A stretch of 64,000 nt of DNA. Source: Bradyrhizobium sp. CCBAU 53351 (GTDB lineage Bacteria > Pseudomonadota > Alphaproteobacteria > Rhizobiales > Xanthobacteraceae). The stretch spans positions 2,383,501 to 2,447,500 of the forward strand of contig NZ_CP030059.1 of the NCBI RefSeq assembly GCF_015291745.1, in the 5' to 3' direction. Below are positions 43,853-51,579 of this stretch, piece after piece (the first letter of the stretch is position 1; every line of letters starts with the position of its first letter). The notes under the pieces are model-generated. The model searched no databases and was not told where the DNA came from. It saw nothing but the letters and a program-made list of their open reading frames with translations. A program made the translations under genes and the position numbers.

Positions 43853-46219
43853 ATGCTCGAAAAGCACAGCGAGAATGAGGTTCATGTCGACAAGGTCGAG
43901 CAGGGACCTACGTCCTCGATCGCCTTCGGGCTGGAGCGTCTCGGGCTGATCGCCGTCCGGGCGCCGATCGTCTCCTGCATCGTCCTGCTCGTCCTGATCG
44001 TCGGCGCCGTGTTCGGCATCCACCGGATCAAGATCGACGATTCGCTGTCGCAGCTCTTCCGCTCCGACAGCCGCGAATTCCACCGGTATGAAGAGGTGAC
44101 GAAGAAGTTCCCGGCCGAGGAATTCGACGTCCTCGTCGTGGTCGAAGGCAAGAACCTCCTGGCGCGGAATAATCTCGAGAAGCTGCGCGACTTCGTGACC
44201 GACATGCAGCTGGTCGAAGGCACGCGCGGGCTGGTCTCGCTGTTCTCCGCCCGCCAGGCGCCGGCGCCGGGCAAGCTGCCGGCGGCCCTGTTCCCGGCCG
44301 AGCTGCCCGAAGGCGCCGACTACGACAAGTTCATCGAGACGGTCAAAAACAACGAGATCATCCGCGGCAAGCTGTTGTCAGAAGACGGCACGCTGGCGCT
44401 GATCGTGCTGTCGCTCGATCCGGAGGTGGTGGCGTCCAGCAGGCTGACCAAGACCGTCGCCGACATCCGCGCGCTGATGAAGGAGGATCTCAGCGATACC
44501 GGGCTCAACGTGCAGCTTTCCGGCGTGCCCGTGATGCAGCTCGAGATCCGCAACGCCGTCGAGCGCGACGGCCTCACCTACAACATCCTCGGCATTCTCG
44601 CCGGCTGCATCATCGCCATCATCTTCTTCCGCAAGATCTCCTTCATGGTCGCCGCGGCGTTCCCGCCGATGATCGCGATCCTGCTGGCGCTCGGCGCGCT
44701 CGGCTGGGCCAATTTCAATCTCAACATGTTCCTGAACGTGATGACGCCGCTCATCATGGTCATCAGTTTCTCGGACTCGATGCAGCTCACCTTTGCCGCG
44801 CGTGACCGGCTGATCGCGGGCCAGGACAAGTTCACCGCGTTCAAGAACGCCGTGCTGGTGGTGGGACCGGCCTGCGTGCTGACGCATGGCACCGCCGGCA
44901 TTTCCTTCATCGCGCTGCAGTTCTCCAACTCCGACCTGATCCGCAAGTTCGGCGAGGCGGGTCTGGCCGCCACCATCATCGCGCTGGTCGCGGTGCTGTC
45001 GCTGGTACCGGTGTTCGGCGTGCTCCTCGTGCGCAACGAGAAGACGTTCGCGGTCAAGTTCCAGGGTGCGGATGCCGGCGTCCAGGCGTTGCGCAATTTC
45101 TGCTACTGGATCGCGGTGCGCATGGTCGGCCGGCCCGGCCTGTTCAGCCTGATCGCGGTGCTGTTCGTCGGCGGCCTCGGCGTCATCTACGCCAATCTGG
45201 AGCCACGCTACCGGCTCGCCGACCAGGTGCCGGACAAGCGGCAGGCGGTCGCCGCCAGCGACCGGCTCGATGCCAAGCTCACCGGCGCCAATCCGGTCAA
45301 CGTGCTGATCCAGTTCCCGAAGGGTGAATCGCTCTATTCGCCGGAGACGCTCCAGACTATCGCGGACGTGCATGCGACCGTGGAGAAGGCGGCCGGCGTC
45401 GGCAATGTCTGGTCGGTCGAGACCCTGCGCCGCTGGCTGGCGGAAAAGGCCGGCAGCGCCGACGTCGCGACGCTGAAGGAATATGTCAGCGTCATTCCCG
45501 AGCATCTGGTGCGTCGGTTCATCGACGCCGAGCAGGACGCCGTCGTGGTCGCCGGCCGCGTGCCGGACAAGGATTCCAGCCAGCTGTTGCCGATCGTCGA
45601 CAAGCTCGATGCCGAGCTCGACGCCGTCCGCAAGAAGCATCCCGGCTATGAGGTTGCGGTGACCGGTCTTGCTGCGATCGCGGCACGCAATTCGGCCAGC
45701 ATGATCGAAAAGCTGAACCGCGGGCTCACCGTCGAATTCGCGCTGGTCGCGATCTTCATCGGCCTTGCATTCCGCTCCTGGGTGGTGATGTTCGCCTGCA
45801 TCCTGCCGGGCATCTTCCCGGTGGTGATGTCGGGAACAGTGCTGTGGGCGATGGGCGAGGGCCTGCAATTCGCCAGCGTCGTCGCGCTGACCGTCTCGTT
45901 CGGGCTCGGCCTCAGCGCCACCATCCACTTCCTCAATCGCCTGCGCCTGGAGAGCAAGCCGGGGGTCGGCTCGGCGCTCGCGGTGGAGCGGGCGACCGTG
46001 CTGGTCGGACCTGCGCTGATCCTGACCACGGTGGTGCTGGCCTGCGGCCTGGTCGTCACCGTGTTCTCCGACCTGCCGTCGCTGCGGCTGTTCGGCTGGC
46101 TCAGCGCCTTCTCGATGGTGATGGCCCTCGTCGCCGACCTCTTCATCCTCAGGCCGACGGCGATGTGGCTGATCAATTTGCACGGCAAGCTGCAGGGCAC
46201 CGACAAGCCGGCGATCTGA
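43853..46219 (+). CDS. RND/MMPL family exporter (HAE3 type)
   Basis: A 788-residue membrane protein with two repeats of one helix, a large periplasmic loop and five helices, as in the HAE3/MMPL exporters and HpnN. The first helix is near residues 40-58 and the membrane bundles lie near 235-395 and 640-775. The proton-relay-type polar residues appear in MVISFSDSMQLTFAARDR near residue 302 and in FGLGLSATIHFLNRLR near residue 685. It lies 207 nt after eutC. Being near hpnP and of the same superfamily as HpnN, it may move a hopanoid or other lipid, but that is inference. The sequence is clearly distinct from HpnN at 57865. Confidence 0.88.
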   Translation: MLEKHSENEVHVDKVEQGPTSSIAFGLERLGLIAVRAPIVSCIVLLVLIVGAVFGIHRIKIDDSLSQLFRSDSREFHRYEEVTKKFPAEEFDVLVVVEGKNLLARNNLEKLRDFVTDMQLVEGTRGLVSLFSARQAPAPGKLPAALFPAELPEGADYDKFIETVKNNEIIRGKLLSEDGTLALIVLSLDPEVVASSRLTKTVADIRALMKEDLSDTGLNVQLSGVPVMQLEIRNAVERDGLTYNILGILAGCIIAIIFFRKISFMVAAAFPPMIAILLALGALGWANFNLNMFLNVMTPLIMVISFSDSMQLTFAARDRLIAGQDKFTAFKNAVLVVGPACVLTHGTAGISFIALQFSNSDLIRKFGEAGLAATIIALVAVLSLVPVFGVLLVRNEKTFAVKFQGADAGVQALRNFCYWIAVRMVGRPGLFSLIAVLFVGGLGVIYANLEPRYRLADQVPDKRQAVAASDRLDAKLTGANPVNVLIQFPKGESLYSPETLQTIADVHATVEKAAGVGNVWSVETLRRWLAEKAGSADVATLKEYVSVIPEHLVRRFIDAEQDAVVVAGRVPDKDSSQLLPIVDKLDAELDAVRKKHPGYEVAVTGLAAIAARNSASMIEKLNRGLTVEFALVAIFIGLAFRSWVVMFACILPGIFPVVMSGTVLWAMGEGLQFASVVALTVSFGLGLSATIHFLNRLRLESKPGVGSALAVERATVLVGPALILTTVVLACGLVVTVFSDLPSLRLFGWLSAFSMVMALVADLFILRPTAMWLINLHGKLQGTDKPAI

Positions 46220-46247
46220 GACTGGGACGGCGGACGTCGCCCAGCGC

Positions 46248-47081
46248 TCACGCCTCGATCCGAACGATGCCGTACGGATTGAACTTGAAGTCGGCCTCGG
46301 CGTAGTCCTGTTCGCGCGACAGCGTGAGCTTGCGATCGCGCAAGGTCGCATCGATGCCGTGCTCGGCCATGGCGTCGGCGATCTCATCCATCAGCAACAC
46401 CGCGGACCGATCGTTGCCGCGCGATCTTGCGACATAGACGTCCGGCAGGCCGACGAGGTGGTAGCCGACGGTCTCGTAATAGCGATCGCCGGCCAGCGGA
46501 CGCTTGGCGAGGGCGAGACGACAGGCCGTGGTCACGGCGGGCGTCATGCGCAGGCCCTGGTCGGTCTTCGCGCCATTGCGCGCCTGATCCGCGAGACTGC
46601 GCCACCGCGCGACGCCATGGGCGATGCCGGCGCTTTCGCCTTTTGCGGCAATGGCGCCTGCATCGAACATCTCGTCCACGATCTGCAGTGCGGCGGCCGA
46701 GCCGGCGGCGGTCTTCTCTTGACCCATCCGCGGGCTCAGCACATAGAGCACCGCCTTGTGATTGGCGACCGCGGCCTCGTCCGATGCAGACCACGCTTTC
46801 GGGAAGACACGGTCCCAGCACACGCCGAACGAACGCGTCATGTTCGCATCGGGCCTTGCTTGCGAATGGGTGCGGTCGATCTCGAAACCGAAATCGGCGA
46901 TGGTCTTGGCGACTGCCTTCGGCGGCTGCAGCAGATTTTCATTCTTGCCGAGGAAGCAGAGCACGTGACGCGGCTTCACGGACGAAGGCTGCATGCTCGC
47001 TCCGGGCGGATCATTGGCGAAGGCGCGCGTGGCCGCGAAGAGCCCGGCGGCCTTGAGCAGATGTCTGCGGATCGGGTCCAT
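46248..47081 (-). CDS. Tat-exported protein of unknown function
   Basis: I do not recognise this 277-residue protein. It begins MDPIRRHLLKAAGLFAATRAFA, a twin-arginine-type signal peptide (RRHLLK followed by a hydrophobic stretch), so it is likely exported folded. The mature part starts with a HVLCFLGKNENLL segment and later has YVLSPRMGQEKTAAGSAAALQIVDEMFDAGAIAAKGESAGIAHG and YHLVGLPDVYVARS, reminiscent of stand-alone domains that bind a small ligand, but I cannot name a family. ATG 47081 is used because the signal starts there; 47117 is an alternative. It is convergent with the RND exporter gene, 28 nt away. Confidence 0.75.
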   Translation of the reverse strand: MDPIRRHLLKAAGLFAATRAFANDPPGASMQPSSVKPRHVLCFLGKNENLLQPPKAVAKTIADFGFEIDRTHSQARPDANMTRSFGVCWDRVFPKAWSASDEAAVANHKAVLYVLSPRMGQEKTAAGSAAALQIVDEMFDAGAIAAKGESAGIAHGVARWRSLADQARNGAKTDQGLRMTPAVTTACRLALAKRPLAGDRYYETVGYHLVGLPDVYVARSRGNDRSAVLLMDEIADAMAEHGIDATLRDRKLTLSREQDYAEADFKFNPYGIVRIEA

Positions 47082-47115
47082 CTCGGCAAGTCCGTCTCGG
47101 TGAGTCCATGTCAGC

Positions 47116-47148
47116 AAAAAGCCCCCGGCTCGCGAGAACCGGGGGCTT
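47116..47148 (-). terminator. Rho-independent terminator for the leftward gene at 47173
   Basis: Read leftward, AAGCCCCCGG pairs with CCGGGGGCTT around a 10 nt loop (stem arms 47119-47128 and 47139-47148), followed by a run of five T on the minus strand. It lies 24 bp after the stop of the gene ending at 47173. Confidence 0.85.
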
Positions 47149-47172
47149 GATTCTCATCGACGCGAGATGAGA

Positions 47173-47670
47173 TCAGCTCTTCGTCATGGTGATGTTGACG
47201 CCGCGGATCTCGCCCTTGGACGAGATCTGCACCGTTTGCTTGGTGCCGTTGGTGCGCAGCGAGAGGTTGGCGGCAAAGCCGTTGGCCTCCACGAACACGT
47301 CGATCTGGCCGCCGCCGGCGGTGCCCTGCAGATTGCCGAAGATGTTGCGGCTGGACTCGCTCCAATTGCCGGAGATGCGCTCGCCCTGGCTCGTCACGTC
47401 GCTGGTGAGGTCGAATTTGTAGCTGTCGGACGCGCAGTGCAGAGCCTGCTTTAAATTGAGGCCGCTGCCGGCGACCTTGTAGTCGGCCTTGCAGCGAATG
47501 CGCTCGGTGGAGCCGTCGGACAGCGACACCGTGCCGGTGCCGGTCCAGGCGCCGTCGAAGCCGGCAAACGGGCCGGAGGACTGAGCGTGGCCTGCCGAAA
47601 CCGAGAAGAGCAGTGCCGCCCCGATGCCGGCCGCCTTGATTGCCAGTCCAGATCGCCCAAAGAATTTCAT
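47173..47670 (-). CDS. Small secreted protein of unknown function
   Basis: A 165-residue protein with a clear signal peptide (MKFFGRSGLAIKAAGIGAALLFSVSAGHAQ, cleavage near residue 30). The mature part, about 135 residues, is rich in glycine, serine and beta-strand-like alternation (DGAWTGTGTVSLSDGS, KADYKVAGSGLNLKQALHCAS, GNWSESSRN). Two cysteines (near residues 60 and 80) could form a disulfide. I know no function; it may be a lipocalin-like or outer-membrane-associated beta-barrel domain. It ends in a strong terminator and begins 459 bp from the divergent Cys-rich gene. Confidence 0.8.
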   Translation of the reverse strand: MKFFGRSGLAIKAAGIGAALLFSVSAGHAQSSGPFAGFDGAWTGTGTVSLSDGSTERIRCKADYKVAGSGLNLKQALHCASDSYKFDLTSDVTSQGERISGNWSESSRNIFGNLQGTAGGGQIDVFVEANGFAANLSLRTNGTKQTVQISSKGEIRGVNITMTKS

Positions 47671-48129
47671 CTCAAATATCCCGTTTTAGAACGACGCCCG
47701 CTCACGCTCGAGAACGTCTCGCCACATCGAAAGTTTAGTGCTCCGAGCCGGTGTCAGGTTCAAAGCCAGGCTGCCAGAGATGGCGGTTCACAACGCCTTG
47801 CGCCAGGCCTGGATCCGCCGATTTGCTCTGTTTCGGTATGTTTCCGGCGGAAAAGGCCGGGAGGAGAGATGCAGCTCTGCAACAGGTATGCAGTAAAACG
47901 CAGCGGTCCTGAATTATGACGTAGTATCAATCTCTTACATCTGCCAATGAAGGCGAAGGGAAGACCTGATTTGGTGGGCGCGGCGCCAATTTGGCCGCAT
48001 TTGCCAGTGCTTGTGCCTTCTCCGAAGCCGCTACCGCGCGGCGACTTGCCATCAGAACAATCCGTTCCGGTCGTCCGCCCTGTGCAGTCCGGGTTCGGTG
48101 CGATTCTGCCGTCAGAATGAAGGAATACA
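47671..48129. other. 459 bp intergenic region
   Basis: This divergent gap must carry promoters for the secreted protein gene (leftward) and the Cys-rich protein gene (rightward). It is relatively AT-rich near 47900-47950. It contains one short frame with a strong ribosome-binding site (47869-47919, listed separately). AAGGA precedes the rightward gene at a suitable distance. I see no repeat of the families found elsewhere and no RNA gene. Confidence 0.5.
47869..47919 (+). CDS. Possible 16-residue micropeptide
   Basis: An ATG at 47869 directly follows GGGAGGAGAG, one of the best Shine-Dalgarno sequences in the window, and opens a 16-codon frame (MQLCNRYAVKRSGPEL) ending in TGA. It has no recognised similarity and is too short to judge by composition. 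It could be a leader peptide or chance. The next annotated gene on this strand starts 210 bp downstream. Confidence 0.25.
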   Translation: MQLCNRYAVKRSGPEL

Positions 48130-48363
48130 ATGCGTAAGCTTCTCGTCGCTCTCACCCTGCTGTCGGCATCTGTTTCGACGGTGGCGTTCGCCCAGCAGGG
48201 GCGTGGCACCGAGTCCGAGCAGAAGGCCTGCACGCGCGACGTGCAGAAGTTCTGCCGTCCGGTCATCGACCAGGGCGATTTCACCATCCTGGCCTGCCTC
48301 AAGGAGAACCGGTCCAAGATCTCGCAGGCCTGCGACCAGGTCCTGAAGAACCACAACCAGTAA
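48130..48363 (+). CDS. Small secreted cysteine-rich protein
   Basis: A 77-residue protein with a signal peptide of about 21 residues (MRKLLVALTLLSASVSTVAFAQ). The mature ~55 residues have four cysteines in the pattern CTRDVQKFC, then ACL, then AC, which resembles the cysteine-rich (GLG1-like) repeat with CLKENRSKISQAC. Two disulfides are likely in the periplasm. The function is unknown. AATGAAGGA lies upstream of the ATG, and a strong terminator follows 18 bp after the stop, so it is a single-gene transcript. Confidence 0.85.
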   Translation: MRKLLVALTLLSASVSTVAFAQQGRGTESEQKACTRDVQKFCRPVIDQGDFTILACLKENRSKISQACDQVLKNHNQ

Positions 48364-48381
48364 GATCGGCCACTGGCCCAC

Positions 48382-48410
48382 AAAAGGCGGCCTCGAGGGC
48401 CGCCTTTTCG
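48382..48410 (+). terminator. Rho-independent terminator after the Cys-rich gene
   Basis: AAAAGGCGGCC pairs with GGCCGCCTTTT around a TCGAG loop (48382-48408), with the T-run forming the end of the stem. It separates this gene from the hpnC promoter region. Confidence 0.85.
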
Positions 48411-48447
48411 GGCCCGATTCGCGGAAGGCAGCCATCGCCAGACAGGA

Positions 48448-48484
48448 TTGGTTTTGCGGCCGTATTCCCCTATATGGGGGCCGC
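48448..48484 (+). promoter_or_regulatory. Candidate promoter of the hpnCDE-shc-hpnG operon with overlapping palindrome
   Basis: TTGGTT (48448-48453), a 17 bp spacer and TATATG (48471-48476) fit a sigma-70-like promoter, predicting a start of transcription near 48483, about 70 nt before hpnC. An inverted repeat GCGGCC ... GGCCGC (48456-48484) with the inner palindrome CCCCTATATGGGG is centred on the -10 box, the position of a repressor site. Both readings are from sequence only. Confidence 0.45.
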
Positions 48485-48551
48485 GGCGGATCGCCGGCAT
48501 GAGCCCGCGAGAAGAAGCCCTTTCTATCCAAACGATTGTAGCCAGCCCTCG

Positions 48552-49436
48552 ATGACCTCTGCGAGCGAATTGCGATCCGGCAAGGGAGACCGCGACGAGA
48601 ATTTTCCCGTCGCGTCCTGGATCATTCATCCGCGTCATCGCGCCCTGATCCTGGCGTATTACAATTTCGTCCGCACCGCCGACGACATCGCCGACCACGC
48701 GACGCTGCCGCCCGACCAGAAGCTGGCCTATCTCGACCTGCTCGAGGCGGAGCTGCTCGGCAAGGGCGACACCCAGGCAGAGGCCGTCAGCTTGCGCCGT
48801 GCGCTCGCCGAGCGCGGCATGGCGCCGCGCCATGCGCTCGACGTGCTGATCGCGTTCCGCATGGACGTGACCAAGCTGCGCTATGAGACCTGGGACGAGG
48901 TCATTCACTATTGCCGCTATTCGGCGATGCCGGTCGGCCGCTTCATGCTCGACGTCCATGGCGAGAGCACCTCGACCTGGGCGGCATCGGATGCGCTCTG
49001 CGCGGGCCTGCAGATCACCAATCATTTGCAGGATTGCGGCAAGGATTTCCGCGAGCTCAACCGCGTCTATCTGCCGCGCGATGCGCTGGCAGCACATGGC
49101 GCCTCGGTCGAGCAGCTCGGGCTTTCGCAGTCGCCGCCGGCGATGCTGGCCTGCCTGCAGGCGCTCGCCGCGCGCAACGAAGCGCTGCTCGACGAGGGCA
49201 GGTCGCTGGCTGCGGAGATCCGGGATTTCCGTCTCGGCATCGACGTCGCGGTGATCCAGGCCTATGCCGACCGCATCGTGCGCCTCTTGAAGGTGCGCGA
49301 TCCGTTGCGCGAGCGGGTGCATCTGAACAAGTTCGAGCTGCTCGTCTTCAGCCTTGCCGGAATGCTCGGTGAGGGAGGCCGCCGCGCGATGGGACGCAAG
49401 GCCATTTCCAGACCGGGGACCGCACATGACGCTTGA
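48552..49436 (+). CDS. hpnC: Hydroxysqualene synthase HpnC
   Basis: A 294-residue trans-isoprenyl-diphosphate synthase-fold enzyme. In the bacterial three-step squalene route, HpnC converts presqualene diphosphate to hydroxysqualene. The two aspartate-rich motifs are Asp44-Asp45-x2-Asp48 (RTADDIADH) and Asp161...Asp165 (NHLQDCGKDF). ATG 48552 is used because the family N-terminus (SGKGDRDENFPVASW) starts just after it; an earlier ATG at 48474 overlaps the predicted promoter. It is the first gene of hpnC-D-E-shc-G and overlaps hpnD by 11 nt. Confidence 0.93.
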   Translation: MTSASELRSGKGDRDENFPVASWIIHPRHRALILAYYNFVRTADDIADHATLPPDQKLAYLDLLEAELLGKGDTQAEAVSLRRALAERGMAPRHALDVLIAFRMDVTKLRYETWDEVIHYCRYSAMPVGRFMLDVHGESTSTWAASDALCAGLQITNHLQDCGKDFRELNRVYLPRDALAAHGASVEQLGLSQSPPAMLACLQALAARNEALLDEGRSLAAEIRDFRLGIDVAVIQAYADRIVRLLKVRDPLRERVHLNKFELLVFSLAGMLGEGGRRAMGRKAISRPGTAHDA

Positions 49437-50265
49437 GGCGACAGCGCCCGGCGCCAATTATGGCTCGACCGCATCCGGCAGCTCCTTCTACGCCGCGATG
49501 CGCATCCTGCCGCGCGACCAGCGCGAAGCGATGTTCCAGATCTACAGCTTCTGCCGCCAGGTCGACGACATCGCCGATTCTCATGGCCCGCGCGAAGAGC
49601 GGCTCGCCGCGCTGCAGGAATGGCGCAACGACATCGACGCGCTCTACCAGGGCAATCCGCCGCCGCGGCTGAAGGACTACGTCGCCTCGGTGAAGACCTT
49701 CGGCCTCAAGCGCGAGGATTTCCTGGCGATCGTCGACGGCATGGAGATGGACGTGCCGCAGGACATCCGCGCGCCCGACATGGCGACGCTGGATCTGTAC
49801 TGCGATCGCGTCGCCAGCGCCGTGGGACGGCTGTCGGTGCGGGTGTTCGGCCTGCCCGAAGACGACGGCATCCAGCTCGCCTATCATCTGGGCCGCGCGC
49901 TTCAGCTCACCAACATCCTGCGCGACATCGACGAGGACGCGGGTCTCGGCCGGCTCTATCTGCCGCGCGAGGCGCTGCTTCATGCCGGCATCACCTCCGA
50001 CGATCCGAACCGCGTGATCGCCGAGCGCGCGCTGCCGAAGGTCTGCCTGCCGCTGACGCAGCGTGCGAAAGCGCATTTCGAGAAGTCGGACGAGATCATG
50101 AACCGCAACAAGCGCCGCACCGTGCGCGCGCCGCGGATCATGTCGAAATACTATCATTCCATTCTGGATCTCCTGATTGCGCGCGGTTTCAATGCGCCGC
50201 GCCAGCCGGTGCGTGTGTCAAAGATCACACGCATCCTGATCCTGCTCCGCTACGCTTTCATCTGA
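49426..50265 (+). CDS. hpnD: Presqualene diphosphate synthase HpnD
   Basis: A 279-residue squalene/phytoene-synthase-family enzyme. HpnD condenses two farnesyl diphosphates into presqualene diphosphate. The first metal-binding motif is Asp47-Asp48-x2-Asp51 (QVDDIAD); the second is NILRDIDEDAGLGR near residue 164. SSFYAAMRILP near residue 20 and SAVGRLSVRVFG near residue 127 are typical of the subgroup. It overlaps hpnC by 11 nt and shares its TGA with the hpnE ATG (TGATG), so hpnC-D-E are coupled. Confidence 0.94.
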   Translation: MTLEATAPGANYGSTASGSSFYAAMRILPRDQREAMFQIYSFCRQVDDIADSHGPREERLAALQEWRNDIDALYQGNPPPRLKDYVASVKTFGLKREDFLAIVDGMEMDVPQDIRAPDMATLDLYCDRVASAVGRLSVRVFGLPEDDGIQLAYHLGRALQLTNILRDIDEDAGLGRLYLPREALLHAGITSDDPNRVIAERALPKVCLPLTQRAKAHFEKSDEIMNRNKRRTVRAPRIMSKYYHSILDLLIARGFNAPRQPVRVSKITRILILLRYAFI

Positions 50266-51518
50266 TGCAAAAGACAGCTCACATCATCGGTGCTGGAATT
50301 TCCGGCCTCTCCGCCGCCGTGCGGCTCGCCAATGCCGGCTTCAAGGTCGCCGTGCACGAGGCCACGCAGCAGGTCGGCGGCCGCTGCCGTTCCTATTTCG
50401 ACGGCGCCACCAACCTCACCATCGACAACGGCAATCATCTGCTGCTGTCGGGCAACAGCCACGCCCGCGCCTATGCGCGCGCGATCGGCACCGAGGCCGG
50501 CCTCGTCGGCCCGGAGAGCGCGCAGTTTCCGTTCGTCGACCTCAAGACCGGGCAGCGCTGGCAGATCGATCTCGGGACCGGCCGGCTGCCGACCTGGGTG
50601 CTCGACGAGGGCCGTCGCGTTCCCGACACGGGTCTCACCGATTATCTGAAGCTGGCGCCGCTGATCTGGGCGTCGGAAGAGACGCTGGTCGGCAAGTCCA
50701 TTCCGACCGAAGGCATCCTCTATCAGCGCCTGGTGCAGCCGCTGCTGCTGGCAGCGCTCAACGTCGATCCGCCCGAGGGCTCGGCCGGGCTCGCCGGCGC
50801 GATCGTGCGCGAGACGCTGCTTGCGGGCGGGCAGGCCTGCCGTCCGCTGATCGCGCGCGACGGCCTCAGCGCCGTGCTGATCGAGCCCGCTGTGAAGTTT
50901 CTGCAGGATCGTGGACACACCGTTCAGCTCGGCCATGAGCTGCGTTCGTTTGCGAGCGGCGACGGCAAGGCCAGTGCGCTGCATTTTGGCGGCGAGGACG
51001 TCATCCAGCTCGCTGAGGGCGATGTCGTCGTGATGGCGGTGCCGCCGCGCGCCGCCGCCGGCCTGCTGCCGGGGCTGAAGACGCCGACCGAATTCCGCGC
51101 CATCGTGAACGCGCATTTCCGCATCACGCCGCCGGCGGGCTCGGCGCCGATCCTCGGCGTGATCGGCGGCGTCGTGGAATGGCTGTTCGCGTTTCCGAAC
51201 CGGTTGTCCGTCACCATCAGCAATGGCGATCGTCTGGTCGACATGCCGCGCGAGGAACTCGCGCAGAGCATCTGGAACGACGTCTGCAAGGCGGGCGGGG
51301 TGTCGGGTGAGCTGCCTCCGTGGCAAATCGTGCGCGAGCGCCGTGCCACATTTGCGGCGACGCCGGCGCAGAATGCCCTGCGCCCGGGGCCGGTCACAGC
51401 GCTGAAAAACCTGTTCCTTGCGGGGGATTGGACTGCTACGGGATTGCCTGCAACCATCGAGGGATCAGTCCGGTCCGGTGATCGCGCCGCCGATCTGGTT
51501 CTGGCCGCCAAAGGGTAG
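50265..51518 (+). CDS. hpnE: Hydroxysqualene dehydroxylase HpnE
   Basis: A 417-residue FAD-dependent amine-oxidase-fold protein. HpnE reduces hydroxysqualene to squalene, finishing the HpnCDE route. The FAD motif GAGISGLSAAVRLANAGFKVAVHEA starts at residue 9, followed by GGRCRSYFD near residue 38 and a C-terminal FAD-contact segment LFLAGDWTATGLPATIEGSVRSG near residue 384. Relatives include phytoene desaturases, but the operon position identifies HpnE. It starts inside the hpnD stop (TGATG) and ends 61 nt before shc. Confidence 0.93.
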   Translation: MQKTAHIIGAGISGLSAAVRLANAGFKVAVHEATQQVGGRCRSYFDGATNLTIDNGNHLLLSGNSHARAYARAIGTEAGLVGPESAQFPFVDLKTGQRWQIDLGTGRLPTWVLDEGRRVPDTGLTDYLKLAPLIWASEETLVGKSIPTEGILYQRLVQPLLLAALNVDPPEGSAGLAGAIVRETLLAGGQACRPLIARDGLSAVLIEPAVKFLQDRGHTVQLGHELRSFASGDGKASALHFGGEDVIQLAEGDVVVMAVPPRAAAGLLPGLKTPTEFRAIVNAHFRITPPAGSAPILGVIGGVVEWLFAFPNRLSVTISNGDRLVDMPREELAQSIWNDVCKAGGVSGELPPWQIVRERRATFAATPAQNALRPGPVTALKNLFLAGDWTATGLPATIEGSVRSGDRAADLVLAAKG

Positions 51519-51579
51519 GCGGCCCTGACGGGCAAATGTCCCGGCCTATTTCAATCGACTATCGGAGCAATCGAGCGAC

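Noticed and set aside
44378..46387. 669-codon leftward frame opposite the RND exporter
   Set aside because: Shadow frame with no domain; the forward frame has clear transmembrane and RND features.
47927..48130. 67-codon leftward frame in the 459 bp gap
   Set aside because: Low-complexity Ala/Arg-rich sequence, weak ribosome-binding site, and it covers the presumed promoter of the Cys-rich gene.
48474..48551. Upstream ATG start for hpnC
   Set aside because: The 26 extra residues lack family similarity and the ATG is part of the predicted -10 box.
47760..49457. 565-codon leftward frame opposite hpnC and the Cys-rich gene
   Set aside because: Antisense to a recognisable squalene-synthase-family gene, no family features.
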